A DNA stretch of 64,000 nucleotides, from positions 1 to 64,000 of the forward strand of contig OY762063.1 in NCBI GenBank assembly GCA_963665075.1, written 5' to 3'. Under the pieces are notes generated by a model that saw only the letters and a program-made list of their open reading frames with translations, searched no databases and was not told the origin of the DNA. Numbering within the stretch: the stretch's first letter is position 1; every line of letters begins with the position of its first letter. The stretch is from JAPULR01 sp963665075. GTDB taxonomy: Bacteria; Chloroflexota; Dehalococcoidia; Lucifugimonadales; GCA-2712585. The position numbers and the translations under genes are program-made. This document shows positions 8,330 through 16,802 of the stretch, piece after piece.

Positions 8330-9313
8330 TCAACTTTGCTGATTTAAGATAGTTTCGACTGCGTGTCTTACCAGGTTCCTGGCGAGAATCACCTTGAAAC
8401 CGTTGTGACGAAGCGGACGGGCGTGGCACAATGCTAACTCCGCCACCTTGGAAGGCTGTACGTCATCAATCGGTCGCCCGACCAGATACTCCTCCGCCTC
8501 GTGGGCCCGGTACGGCGTCGGCGCGACGCCGCCGAGAATCAGGTTGGCGCGCGTCACCAATCCCTCCGAAACGCTCACCGACGCGGCTACGCTCGCCAGC
8601 GCGAAGTCCTCGCCCGTTCGGTCCTGGGCTTTCAGGAATACGCTGCTCGTGTCGGGCAGCGGCTTCGGAAGCGATACCGTCGTCACAATCTCTCCCCGCT
8701 CCAAAACGTGTTCCTGCAACTGTTGTTCGTTCGGCCCGGCGAAGAAGTCATCCAACGCCATCGTTCTCCGACCTCCAGGCCCGAAGGACTCTAACCGCGC
8801 GTCCATTGCGATGAGAGCCGGGGCCATGTCGGAAGGATGCACCATCACGGACGCGCCAAGGCCCAGAATGGCCAGGTTGCGGTTGTAGCCGTTGACGGCG
8901 TAGCAATGGACGCCGCCCTTCTTGTAGCACGGGAACGCGGGATGCCGGTAGTACCAGCACCGCGGCCTCTGGCAGAGATTCCCCCCCAGCGTCGCAACGC
9001 TGCGAATCTGCGGCGTCGCAATCGACCGGGCGGCTTGCCGCAGGATGGGAAATTCGCCCGCCAAACGCTCATCATCGACCAACGATGCAAGCGTGACGGA
9101 TGCTCCGAGCCGCACCTTTTCATTCCCCCACCGAACCCCTCCCAACTCCTCAATCCCCGCCAGAGACACCAATCGACGCGGCTTTCGTAGCCCGTCCTTC
9201 AACTCCGAAAGCAGGTCAGTGCCCCCGGCGACAACCTCGGTTCCGGGCGCCTCCGTCAGGAGTGACACCGCCTCCTTCAGACTTTCAGGCCCCACAAATT
9301 CGAAGGGATTCAT
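8330..9313 (-). CDS. Molybdenum hydroxylase FAD-binding subunit (CoxM/XdhB family)
   Basis: 327 residues from the ATG at 9313. The open frame continues upstream, but those residues are repeat-derived and lie over the previous gene's end. MNPFEFVGPESLKEAVSLL is a typical start; EVVAGGTDLLSELKDGL is the first FAD-binding motif and TLGGNLCQRPRCWYYR the second. The extra Cys-rich stretch RCWYYRHPAFPCYKKGGVHCYAVNG resembles the insert of benzoyl-CoA reductase-like and some CoxM proteins that hold an additional 4Fe-4S cluster. The C-terminal CO-dehydrogenase flavoprotein domain (GVAPTPYRAHEAEEYLVG) is present. It passes electrons from the 2Fe-2S subunit to FAD. Confidence 0.85.
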   Translation of the reverse strand: MNPFEFVGPESLKEAVSLLTEAPGTEVVAGGTDLLSELKDGLRKPRRLVSLAGIEELGGVRWGNEKVRLGASVTLASLVDDERLAGEFPILRQAARSIATPQIRSVATLGGNLCQRPRCWYYRHPAFPCYKKGGVHCYAVNGYNRNLAILGLGASVMVHPSDMAPALIAMDARLESFGPGGRRTMALDDFFAGPNEQQLQEHVLERGEIVTTVSLPKPLPDTSSVFLKAQDRTGEDFALASVAASVSVSEGLVTRANLILGGVAPTPYRAHEAEEYLVGRPIDDVQPSKVAELALCHARPLRHNGFKVILARNLVRHAVETILNQQS

Positions 9314-9320
9314 GCCGCTT

Positions 9321-11600
9321 CTACCGCTCATCCTGAGCTTGTCGAAGGGCGAGAGCCAACCCTTCCAGAACCTTGTCCGGCGTGAGGGGAATTTCCATGA
9401 ATCGCACGCCGACGGCGTCGTACACCGCGTTGATGACCGCCGCCGCAACGGGCACGCTCGGCGGCTCGCCCAAGGCCTTGGCTCCAAAGGGCGCGATGGG
9501 GTCCTCCGTCTCCACGAAAATCGTCTGGATTTCGGGATATTGGCCTATCGTCGGGCACTTGTGCTCAAGGAAGCTGCCGTTCAGCGTGACCCCCGACGCT
9601 GCGTCCGTCACCAGCTCTTCGCTCAACGTCAGTCCCAACGTCTGCGACACGCCTCCCTCCACCTGGTTGACGGCGGCCTTCGGATTGATGATTCTGCCCG
9701 AATCGTGGGCCGCCACGTACCGGACAACCGAAACGCTGCCCGTCAGCGTGTCCACCTCCACCTGCGCGAAGTGGGCGGCGAAGGAGTTGACGATGTAGTC
9801 GGCGCTGCCCGGAACCACCGACGCTTCCGACTCGATGAAAGCGCCCGGCATCCCGCCGGCCACTTCCGACACCGACGCCAATCTTTTCCCTTCCAAGTTG
9901 GAAACGACGAATCCACCCCTGACGTCCAAGCCTTCCTTGGGCCTCTCAAGGTACGTCGAAGCTAACTCCAACAGACCATCGCGAAGATTTTCCGACGCCT
10001 TTTTTACTGCCAATCCTGCCGAAAACGTGGCCGTCGAGCCTGCCGTTATGGGCGAATGGGGCGCAACGTCGCTGTCTCCGCTCACCACCCGCATGTCTTC
10101 GTATCCGCATCCAAAGGCTTCCGACGCCATCTGCGCCAACACGGTATGCGCCCCCTGCCCCACGTCCACAATGCCAGTGTGAAGTTCGACCCTGCCGTCC
10201 CGATTGAGAATAACCCGCGCCGTGGACTCCCAACCCGGCCCGCCGCGATAGATGCACGTCGCCATGCCCACGCCGCGCTTCATATGCGGCTCGCCAGCAT
10301 CCTCGACCGGCTTACCCCAACGGATAGCCTCTGCCCCGCGGACAATGCACTCCCGCAGCTCGTTGCTGGAGAAGGGGATGCCGCCTTCCACGGGCTGCGT
10401 GTCCACAACCTGGTCTATCGGTGAAGTCCGACGCCCCGGCTGCCCTTCCAAGCCGACGTGGTTCTTCAGACGAAACTCCAACGGGTCAATGCCGATGGTC
10501 TCGGCCGCCTGGTCTATGAGCGCTTCCAGCGCGAAGTGCCCTTGGGGCGCGCCCAACCCCCGGTACGACCCAGCCACGGGAGTGTTTGTGTATGCCAGCC
10601 GCCCCTCGTATCGCACGTTGGGGCAGCGATATAGATAAAGCCCTCCCTGCGCGGCCCGCCGCAGCTCCCCCGCGCCCGACGCCAGGTACGCGCCGGTGTT
10701 CATCAACGTTTTGTTCTCGATGGCGGTAATCTCTCCGCTGCGCTTGAGTGCGACCTTCATCTCGATGACTGCGCCGTGACGCACCCTTCCCGCGACGAAT
10801 TCCTGGTAGCGGGAATACTCCAGTCGGACGGGGCGTCCCGCCTTCCGCGCCAGAATCGCCGCGAGTATGGCGCACCGGCTTTCATCCTTCGCGCCGTAGC
10901 CCGCGCCGAAGTGCGGCCCCAGCACCCGAATTTTTTCCTCCGACATACCCAACGCCGTTGACAGATGCGCCCTATCCGTGTGGACTCCGCGACTCGTCTT
11001 CCATACCGTCAGTTGGTCGTCGTCCCACTGCGCGATCGCGGCCCGTGGCTCCAAGGGCGCCGCCGAATGGGAAGCCACAACGTAACTCCCCTCAACCACA
11101 ATGTCCGCTTCCCGCAGACCCGACGCAACGTCGCCCCGTTTCAGCAACAGAGGCTCACCGCCCCACAGATTTCCTCCGGGATGAATGGCCGTCGCTTCCG
11201 GACGTAGCGCCCTCTCCGCGTCCGTCTCGAAGGGCAGGACGCGATACTCCACCCGTAGCGACTCTATAGCCCGCTCCGCTTCCTCTTCCGTTTCGGCGGC
11301 GACGGCGGCAACCTCGTCGCCAACGAACCGCACCCGCGTATCCAACACCCGCATATCCCCCGCGAACAACCCCGACGCTTCCTCGTCGAAGGGCGTAAAT
11401 ACGGCGTGAACGCCCGGCATCGCTTCTGCCACGGATGCATCTATGCTGACCACGTCGGCGTGCGGATGGGGCGAAGGCAGAACCCTGGCGTGAAGCATAC
11501 CCGGCAGCTTCAAGTCAGCCGTGTACCGCGCCTCGCCCGTCAGCTTCTCCTCCAACCCCCGCCGAATAAGCGAGCGACCCACCACCTTCAATCCCGCCAT
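9321..11600 (-). CDS. Molybdenum hydroxylase large, molybdopterin-binding subunit (CoxL/XdhA family)
   Basis: 759 residues. The N-terminal a/b hammerhead is RRGLEEKLTGEARYTADL. Molybdopterin-binding segments include SYRGLGAPQGHFALEALIDQ near 345 and the C-terminal ALGEPPSVPVAAAVINAVYDAVG, whose Glu is the catalytic base of the xanthine oxidase family. SYRG rather than AYRCSFR argues against true form I CO dehydrogenase, so it is a hydroxylase of unknown, perhaps aromatic or CoA-linked, substrate. Its start codon overlaps the stop of the 2Fe-2S gene (TGATG). The last residues (RQAQDER) are encoded by a copy of dispersed repeat R2. Confidence 0.9.
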   Translation of the reverse strand: MAGLKVVGRSLIRRGLEEKLTGEARYTADLKLPGMLHARVLPSPHPHADVVSIDASVAEAMPGVHAVFTPFDEEASGLFAGDMRVLDTRVRFVGDEVAAVAAETEEEAERAIESLRVEYRVLPFETDAERALRPEATAIHPGGNLWGGEPLLLKRGDVASGLREADIVVEGSYVVASHSAAPLEPRAAIAQWDDDQLTVWKTSRGVHTDRAHLSTALGMSEEKIRVLGPHFGAGYGAKDESRCAILAAILARKAGRPVRLEYSRYQEFVAGRVRHGAVIEMKVALKRSGEITAIENKTLMNTGAYLASGAGELRRAAQGGLYLYRCPNVRYEGRLAYTNTPVAGSYRGLGAPQGHFALEALIDQAAETIGIDPLEFRLKNHVGLEGQPGRRTSPIDQVVDTQPVEGGIPFSSNELRECIVRGAEAIRWGKPVEDAGEPHMKRGVGMATCIYRGGPGWESTARVILNRDGRVELHTGIVDVGQGAHTVLAQMASEAFGCGYEDMRVVSGDSDVAPHSPITAGSTATFSAGLAVKKASENLRDGLLELASTYLERPKEGLDVRGGFVVSNLEGKRLASVSEVAGGMPGAFIESEASVVPGSADYIVNSFAAHFAQVEVDTLTGSVSVVRYVAAHDSGRIINPKAAVNQVEGGVSQTLGLTLSEELVTDAASGVTLNGSFLEHKCPTIGQYPEIQTIFVETEDPIAPFGAKALGEPPSVPVAAAVINAVYDAVGVRFMEIPLTPDKVLEGLALALRQAQDER
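9326..9354. repeat. R2 repeat inside the 3' end of the large-subunit gene
   Basis: CTCATCCTGAGCTTGTCGAA... is an R2 copy in inverse orientation. It supplies the last codons (R-Q-A-Q-D-E-R) and sits just before the stop of the molybdopterin subunit, 8-13 bp from the next ATG. Confidence 0.8.
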
Positions 11601-12100
11601 CAGCCCGCCTGCTCCCTCATAGCATCAGCCGCCGCCTTCACCCCTTCGATGATGCGTCCGTAGGCGTTGCATCGACACAGATTCCCCGCCAAAGCATCCC
11701 GAATCTCCCCTTCCGTCGGCGAAGGATTCTGCCTCAGCAACGCGTAAGCCGACATCACAAACCCCGGCGTACAATACCCGCACTGGCCCGAATCTTCCTC
11801 CAGAAACGCCTGCTGCACGGGATGCAACGCGTCCTCGTCCGCTAGCCCTTCGACCGTCACCACCTCCTTGTCTCGCGCCTGAAGCGCAAGCATCTGGCAG
11901 GCGTAAACCGGATGCCCGTCCACCGCCACCGTGCAGGCGCCGCACTCCCCCCGGTCGCACCCCACCTTCGCGCCCGTCAAGTCCAGCGCGTCCCGCAGCG
12001 CCCGCAGCAGCGTCCAATGGTGCGCCACGTCCACCTTTCGGACGCGCCCGTTGACCTTCAGGCTTATCTGTGAGACGTGTATGCGCGTCGCTTCCGACAT
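11600..12100 (-). CDS. Molybdenum hydroxylase 2Fe-2S subunit (CoxS/XdhC-type ferredoxin)
   Basis: 166 residues. The plant-type 2Fe-2S domain has C48, C53, C56 and C68 in GCDRGECGACTVAVDGHPVYAC. The helical second 2Fe-2S domain has C107, C110 (CGYCTPGF) and C142, C144 (NLCRCNAYGRI). Length and motifs are complete for the family. It is first gene of the order small-large-medium, and its stop overlaps the next start (TGATG), indicating translational coupling. Confidence 0.92.
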   Translation of the reverse strand: MSEATRIHVSQISLKVNGRVRKVDVAHHWTLLRALRDALDLTGAKVGCDRGECGACTVAVDGHPVYACQMLALQARDKEVVTVEGLADEDALHPVQQAFLEEDSGQCGYCTPGFVMSAYALLRQNPSPTEGEIRDALAGNLCRCNAYGRIIEGVKAAADAMREQAG

Positions 12101-12149
12101 AGCCGCATTCTAGCACCATTGAAGCAACCACGAAACCGCCGCTTGGCGC

Positions 12150-12178
12150 GTGACTTTTCTCGTCCCTTAAGCTATGCT
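12150..12178 (+). promoter_or_regulatory. Probable promoter of the NHL-propeller gene
   Basis: GTGACT (12150-12155), 17-bp spacer, TATGCT (12173-12178), 26 bp upstream of the ATG at 12205. Match to consensus is moderate. Confidence 0.4.
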
Positions 12179-12204
12179 GAACCGCAACGACGCGGGAGGT
12201 GACC

Positions 12205-13170
12205 ATGACTACGATTTTGGGAAGCGGCAACTGGAGCTACACCGTTGTTGAAGGATGGCCCCAACTGCCCGACGGATTCCTGCTGGGCGACTGCGCCGGC
12301 GCCGTGGTGGATTCGAAGGGACGCATCTACGTCTACACCCGGGGCGAACATCCCGTGGTCGTCTTCGATAGGGATGGTTCCTACATCACCTCGTGGGGCC
12401 ACGGCGTCTTTGGCGGCACCCACGGCATCGCCATCGCCCCCGACGACTCAATCTACTGCACCGACACCCAGCATCACGTCATCCGAAAGTTCACCCCGGA
12501 AGGCGAACTGCTACAGACCATCGGCGGCCCTTCCGACCGGTTCAGCGGGCAGCCATTCAATCTTCCCGCCCACCTCGCCGTCTCCCCCGTTTCCGGCGAC
12601 ATTTTCGTCGCCGACGGGTACGGCAACTCCAACATCCACCGCTTCAGCCCCGAAGGCGACCTGATCTATTCGTGGGGCGAAGCGGGCACCGGTCAAGGGC
12701 AGTTCGTTGTACCTCACAACATCGTCGTGGACGAGGACGAAAACGTCTTTGTGGCGGATCGGGAGAACCACCGCGTGCAGGTCTTCACCGGGAAGGGGGA
12801 GTTCCTCGGCCAGTGGCCCGGCATCTGGCGCGCGGCGGGTCTCGACATGGACGCCGACGGCAATTTCTACGTGGCTGAAATGCCGCCCCACGTCTACATC
12901 ATCGACGCGCCCAGCCTGGGCCATAGCGTCAGCATCTACGACAAGCAGGGCAACCTCCAGACCCGCTTCGGCGAGCCTTCCCCCGGCGAGAATCCGGGGC
13001 ACTTCACCGCGCCTCACGGCATCGCCGTCGACGGATACGGCGACCTCTACGTCTGCGAAATGCCCCACGCGAATATGGGGCCGGAGTGGATGGACGAAGC
13101 CATGAGCCGCCACAACCCGGCCCACGGCCCCCAAATCAGGACCATCGTCAAGCTCGCACGAGCAAACTAA
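12205..13170 (+). CDS. NHL-repeat beta-propeller protein, cytosolic
   Basis: 321 residues. The ATG at 12205 is chosen because GGGAGGTGA ends just before it; an in-frame GTG at 12199 lies inside that Shine-Dalgarno. Repeated blades of about 45 residues carry NHL signatures (DSKGRIYVYTRGEHPVVVFDRDG; ENVFVADRENHRVQVFTGKGEFLGQW; DGYGDLYVCEM). The fold is probably a six-bladed propeller related to peptidyl-alpha-hydroxyglycine lyase and SMP30-like proteins. No signal peptide is seen. Many such proteins have no known activity. It is followed on the same strand by an HpcH/HpaI aldolase. Confidence 0.8.
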   Translation: MTTILGSGNWSYTVVEGWPQLPDGFLLGDCAGAVVDSKGRIYVYTRGEHPVVVFDRDGSYITSWGHGVFGGTHGIAIAPDDSIYCTDTQHHVIRKFTPEGELLQTIGGPSDRFSGQPFNLPAHLAVSPVSGDIFVADGYGNSNIHRFSPEGDLIYSWGEAGTGQGQFVVPHNIVVDEDENVFVADRENHRVQVFTGKGEFLGQWPGIWRAAGLDMDADGNFYVAEMPPHVYIIDAPSLGHSVSIYDKQGNLQTRFGEPSPGENPGHFTAPHGIAVDGYGDLYVCEMPHANMGPEWMDEAMSRHNPAHGPQIRTIVKLARAN

Positions 13171-13220
13171 ATCCCTTCCCCCTTGAAGGGGAAAGTTAGG
13201 ATGGGGGTGCATTCCCATCT
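13171..13220. repeat. R3-type repeat between the NHL and aldolase genes
   Basis: A copy of the R3 repeat (CCATCCTAACCTTCCCCCTTC...) in inverse orientation. The internal CTTCCCC/GGGGAAG arms can form a hairpin right after the stop, but there is no T-tract. Confidence 0.55.
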
Positions 13221-13244
13221 CCAAAACCCAATCGAGGTATTGAG

Positions 13245-14039
13245 TTGAAGAAAAACAGAATCAAGGAGCTTTGGAAAGAGGGCCGTCCCGCCGTCATGGG
13301 CTGGTGCTCATCCGGCAACCCCTACGTCGCCGAGGTGATGGCCCACGCGGGCTTCGACGCCGTCACCCTCGACTGGCAGCACGGCATCGGCGTCACCCAG
13401 GGTTCCATCATCAGCTGCATCCAGGCCATCGGCAACACCGACGCCATGCCGATGGTGCGCGTGCCGCGCAACGACCCCGACTACATCTCCTTCGTGCTGG
13501 ACGCGGGCGCTTACGGCGTCATCGTCCCGATGGTGAACACCCCTGAGGAAGCCGCCGCCGCGGGGCTGGCCTGCCGCTACGCGCCCGTCGGCAATCGCAG
13601 CATCGGCAGCAGCCGCGCCGCCCTCGCCACCGGCATGAACGATTACGTGAGACACGCCAACGATGAGATGCTTTGCCTGGTGATGATTGAGACTATGGAA
13701 GCCCTCGACAACGTGGAAGCCATCGCTTCCGCCCCCGGCGTCGACGGCCTCTACGTCGGCCCCAGCGACCTGTCCCTCGACATGGGCGTCAGCATCTCCG
13801 GCTGGGCTGACGACGAACGCCATCTCTCCGCTTGCCGACGCATCGTAGGGGCCGCCCGCAAGGCCGGCGTCGCCCCCTGCCACCACGGCTCCGGCCCCGA
13901 TGTCTCCGCCGACATGATAGAAATGGGCTTCATGCTCTGTCACATAGTCGGCGACGTCCGAACCATCGCCGCCGCCTCAGCCGCCAGCCTTCAATCCTTC
14001 ACCGACGCCATGAACAAACGCAACATCCCCTTCCGCTAA
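13245..14039 (+). CDS. HpcH/HpaI-family aldolase (class II, metal-dependent)
   Basis: 264 residues, TTG start with GAGGT upstream. The family signatures are clear: AGFDAVTLDWQHG (active-site His), PMVRVPRND, GAYGVIVPMVNTPEEA. IETMEALDNVEAIASAPGVDGLYVGPSDLSLDMG carries the metal-binding Glu and Asp. These enzymes cleave or form 2-keto-3-deoxy or 4-hydroxy-2-oxo acids with pyruvate. DWQHG in place of the commoner D-x-EH suggests a distinct substrate subgroup. A small leader-like gene follows with its Shine-Dalgarno overlapping the stop. Confidence 0.87.
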   Translation: MKKNRIKELWKEGRPAVMGWCSSGNPYVAEVMAHAGFDAVTLDWQHGIGVTQGSIISCIQAIGNTDAMPMVRVPRNDPDYISFVLDAGAYGVIVPMVNTPEEAAAAGLACRYAPVGNRSIGSSRAALATGMNDYVRHANDEMLCLVMIETMEALDNVEAIASAPGVDGLYVGPSDLSLDMGVSISGWADDERHLSACRRIVGAARKAGVAPCHHGSGPDVSADMIEMGFMLCHIVGDVRTIAAASAASLQSFTDAMNKRNIPFR

Positions 14040-14051
14040 GGAGGCGCTTCA

Positions 14052-14243
14052 ATGCCCAGCCCAGCCATGTTCGATTTCATAGAAAAGTGCGCCAACAACG
14101 AAATGTTCCGCGCCGACCTCATCGCCAATCCCGCCGACGTAATCGAAGCCGCCGGGTTGGAGGAAGACGAAGTCCGTTCAATCAAGCAGGACGAAGCCTG
14201 GGCCTGGCTCCGCGCCCTCTGGAACACCCCGCCCGGCTGGTAG
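14052..14243 (+). CDS. Nif11/Os1348-like leader-type small protein
   Basis: 63 residues after a TAAGGAGG overlapping the aldolase stop. FDFIEKCANNEMFRADLIANPADVIEAAGLEEDEV resembles the helical fold of Nif11- or Os1348-type leader peptides and of the LigA-like small domain (F-x-x-x-L-x-x-NP-x-x-V-x-x-A-GL-x-x-x-E). The tail EAWAWLRALWNTPPGW is Trp-rich. No peptide-modifying enzyme gene is seen nearby. It could instead be a small accessory subunit co-expressed with the aldolase. The assignment is by motif similarity only. Confidence 0.6.
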   Translation: MPSPAMFDFIEKCANNEMFRADLIANPADVIEAAGLEEDEVRSIKQDEAWAWLRALWNTPPGW

Positions 14244-14266
14244 GCCGATCCACCCGCCCAACTGCC

Positions 14267-14387
14267 CCTGGATTCCCGTTTTCACGGGAATGACGTGATG
14301 GGGTGGCGGGAATGACGTGATGGGGTGGACGGAATGACGGAGGGGGTGGCGGGCGCTCGACCCTTCGACAAGCGCAGGGTGAGCGGA
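14267..14387. repeat. R1 palindrome with tandem copies of one arm, then R2
   Basis: R1 (GGATTCCCGTTTTCACGGGA, 14267-14296) is followed by further partial copies of its right arm at about 21-bp spacing (GGGAATGACGTGATGGGGTG), then an R2 copy at 14354-14387. It separates convergent genes. Strand composition changes here from C-rich to G-rich on the plus strand. Confidence 0.8.
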
Positions 14388-14415
14388 GGGGTAGGCGAGA
14401 ATTATCAAGGGGGGG

Positions 14416-15573
14416 TCAGGCGAAGGCGCTGTGGCCGGTGATGTGGCGGCCAAGGGCGAGGGAGTGGATGTCGTAGGCGCCTTCGTAGGTGTCGACGGTT
14501 TCGAGGTTGAGCATGTGGCGGATCGAGTGGTTCTCGAGGGTTATGCCGCTGGCGCCGAGGATTTCGCGGGCGTCGCGGGCGGATTCCAAGGCGGCGCGGA
14601 CGTTTTGGCGTTTGGCGAGGGATACGTGGGTGTAGGACATGGCGTTTTGGTCTTTCAACGCGGCGAGACGCCAGGCGAGGGCGAGGCCCTGGGTGTGTTT
14701 CGCGAGCATATCGACGAGTTTGGCCTGGACGAGCTGGCGGGAGGCGATGGGCGCGCCGAAGGTCTGGCGGGTTTGGGAGAAGGCCAGCGCCTCGTCATAG
14801 ACGGCTTCGAGGGAGCCGAGGGCGCCCCAGGCGATGCCGTAGCGGGCTTGGGTGAGGCATGATAAGGGGCCGCGAAGGCTGTTGACGCCGGGGAGCATCT
14901 GGGCGCGACTCACGCGAACATCGTCGAGGACAAGCTCGCTGGTGACGGAGAGGCGGAGGCTCATCTTGCGCTTGATGAGGTTGGCCTGGAAGCCGGGGCT
15001 GCCGGTGGGGACGAGGAATCCGCGAACCGCGCCATCGTCGTCCTTCGCCCATATCAGGGCGACTTGGGCGATGTTGCCGTTGGAGATCCACATCTTGGCG
15101 CCGTTGAGCACGTAGTCGTCGCCGTCGGAGTGGGCGCGGGCGGCCATCGCGCCGGGGTCGGAGCCGCCCTCGTGCTCGGTGAGGCCGAAGCAGCCGATGA
15201 GTTCGCCGCGGGCCATCGCGGGGAGGTAACGTCGCTTCTGGTCGTCGGAGCCGTAGGCGTGGATGGGGTACATGACGAGGGCGCCCTGGACGCTGGCGAA
15301 GCTGCGGAGGCCGGAATCGACGCGTTCCAGTTCGTACATGATGAGGCCGTAGGCGGCGTTGGAGACGCCGGCGGCGCCGTATTCGGCGGGTAGATTCGCG
15401 CCAAGGTAGCCCATGCGTCCGAGTTCGGGGCCGAGTTCCGTCGGGAAGGTTTCTTCCTCCCACCATCGGCTTGCGTGGGGCATGGCGTTGGCTTCAAGGA
15501 AGTCGCGGGCTGTGCGCTGGACGAGGCGTTCTTCGGGGGTGCAGAGGTCGAGGATGTTGTAGTAGTCGAGCAT
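14416..15573 (-). CDS. Glutaryl-CoA dehydrogenase-like acyl-CoA dehydrogenase
   Basis: 385 residues from the ATG at 15573; the upstream reading frame is arginine/proline noise over the RidA gene. Strong glutaryl-CoA dehydrogenase features are SGLRSFASVQGALVMYPIHAYGS, GELIGCFGLTEHEGGSDPGAM, MSLRLSVTSELVLDDVRVSR, and the C-terminal VDTYEGAYDIHSLALGRHITGHSAF with the catalytic Glu of TYEG. The family oxidises and decarboxylates glutaryl-CoA to crotonyl-CoA, although some relatives only dehydrogenate. It is last gene of the SDR-MaoC-MaoC-RidA operon, 5 bp after the RidA stop. Confidence 0.85.
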   Translation of the reverse strand: MLDYYNILDLCTPEERLVQRTARDFLEANAMPHASRWWEEETFPTELGPELGRMGYLGANLPAEYGAAGVSNAAYGLIMYELERVDSGLRSFASVQGALVMYPIHAYGSDDQKRRYLPAMARGELIGCFGLTEHEGGSDPGAMAARAHSDGDDYVLNGAKMWISNGNIAQVALIWAKDDDGAVRGFLVPTGSPGFQANLIKRKMSLRLSVTSELVLDDVRVSRAQMLPGVNSLRGPLSCLTQARYGIAWGALGSLEAVYDEALAFSQTRQTFGAPIASRQLVQAKLVDMLAKHTQGLALAWRLAALKDQNAMSYTHVSLAKRQNVRAALESARDAREILGASGITLENHSIRHMLNLETVDTYEGAYDIHSLALGRHITGHSAFA

Positions 15574-15578
15574 GGTTG

Positions 15579-16802
15579 CTACTCCAGGACGGCCCAGGCT
15601 TCGAGGCCGAAGTTGGCTTGTGATGGGATGAGTTGGTTGGCGGTTACGAGGGTTGCGGCGGGGAGGTTTTCTCCGTAGAAGTCGCGGCGGGCGGCGTCTA
15701 TGTCGTTGTGTCGGTGGGCGTTTTGGGGGTTGACGAATTCGAGGGTACGGACAACGTCGGCGGGGGAGGCTCCGGCGGCTTGGAGGACTTGTCGTAGGTT
15801 GTCGTAGGTCTGGGCGAGTTGGGCGTTGAAGTCGTCTACGACGTTGCCGGTGGCGGGGTCGGTGGGGCCGAGGCCGGAGCAGAAGAGGTACTTGCCGCAA
15901 CGGACGGCGGCGGGTGGGGAGTGGTCGTCACGCGGCCAGCCGGGGACGTGGATGATCTGTTTGTCGTCGCCGAGGTAACAGAGGGCGTCGGTCTCCAGCA
16001 GGGCGGGACGGTGGAGGAGGCGGGAGATGATCATGCCGGTGGTCGCCGCGCTGCCGGAACTGAGGCTGCCTCGGTTGCGGGAGGCGGCGGGGTATCCTGT
16101 GACGCCTGCGGGGTGGACATAATCGAAGATTTTGACGATGTTGTCGGAGTCGACGTCGGCGTCGTGCATGACCTGGCCGAGGGCGCTGTGCCAGATGTCC
16201 TGGGCCTGGGTTTCGATGCCGTCGCGGTACGCTTCGCGGCCCGTGGCTGGGTCGAAGCGGCGTCCGGTGGAGCCGGAGAGCCAGAACCAGTCGTCGCCAA
16301 CGAAGAAGCCGGGCCAGAAGGTGCGGGAGCGGTAGCGCTGCCAGGTGGGGGCGCCTTCGGGGAAGACGGCGCGCTTGCGGCGGCCGCGGCGCATGGCGAC
16401 GGCGGCGACGGCCATGAGGGAGACGGAGTTGGGTATGCCGTTGACGAGGATGCCGACGGCGGCGGGCATTGAGTCGCCGAAGGCGTCGCGTCGGACGGCG
16501 CCGCTGGCGCGGTATTCGGGCATGACGGGTTCGAGGGCGTAGTCGACGGTGTAGACCACGTCGGCGAAGGCGTATCCCGCCGCTTCCAGGATGGCGCCCA
16601 TCTTCTCGAAGATGACTTCGGTTTGCTTGACGAGGCCGGTGGATTCGACGACGTAACTGCCGCGGCGGGGGGCGTAGGTTTCGGCGGTGAGGCCGGAGAT
16701 GCAGAGGAGGCCGTGGCGTTCGACGGCGAGGGAGTAGGGTTGTCTATCGAAGTTGGGGTCCCACGGGTAGTGGGCGGGTTTGATGATGCGCTTATCGGTC
16801 AT
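15579..16802 (-). CDS. Tandem RidA/YjgF-domain protein
   Basis: 407 residues, ATG at 16802 overlapping the MaoC stop as ATGA. Two RidA-like domains are seen. The N-terminal one (PYSLAVERHGLLCISGLTAET ... QTEVIFEKMGAILEAAGYAFADVVYTVDY) has a partner region with a long insert (160-290). The C-terminal one is GKYLFCSGLGPTDPATGNVVDDFNAQLAQTYDNLRQVLQAAGASPADVVRTLEFV. RidA enzymes hydrolyse reactive imines/enamines or act on related enols. The expected catalytic Arg is not clearly conserved, so a non-deaminase role is possible. It is twice to three times the normal RidA length. Confidence 0.8.
   Translation of the reverse strand: MTDKRIIKPAHYPWDPNFDRQPYSLAVERHGLLCISGLTAETYAPRRGSYVVESTGLVKQTEVIFEKMGAILEAAGYAFADVVYTVDYALEPVMPEYRASGAVRRDAFGDSMPAAVGILVNGIPNSVSLMAVAAVAMRRGRRKRAVFPEGAPTWQRYRSRTFWPGFFVGDDWFWLSGSTGRRFDPATGREAYRDGIETQAQDIWHSALGQVMHDADVDSDNIVKIFDYVHPAGVTGYPAASRNRGSLSSGSAATTGMIISRLLHRPALLETDALCYLGDDKQIIHVPGWPRDDHSPPAAVRCGKYLFCSGLGPTDPATGNVVDDFNAQLAQTYDNLRQVLQAAGASPADVVRTLEFVNPQNAHRHNDIDAARRDFYGENLPAATLVTANQLIPSQANFGLEAWAVLE

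Noticed and set aside
9321..11600. Large subunit as true CO dehydrogenase (form I CoxL)
   Set aside because: The active-site loop reads SYRGLG, not AYRCSFR, so CO oxidation is not supported.
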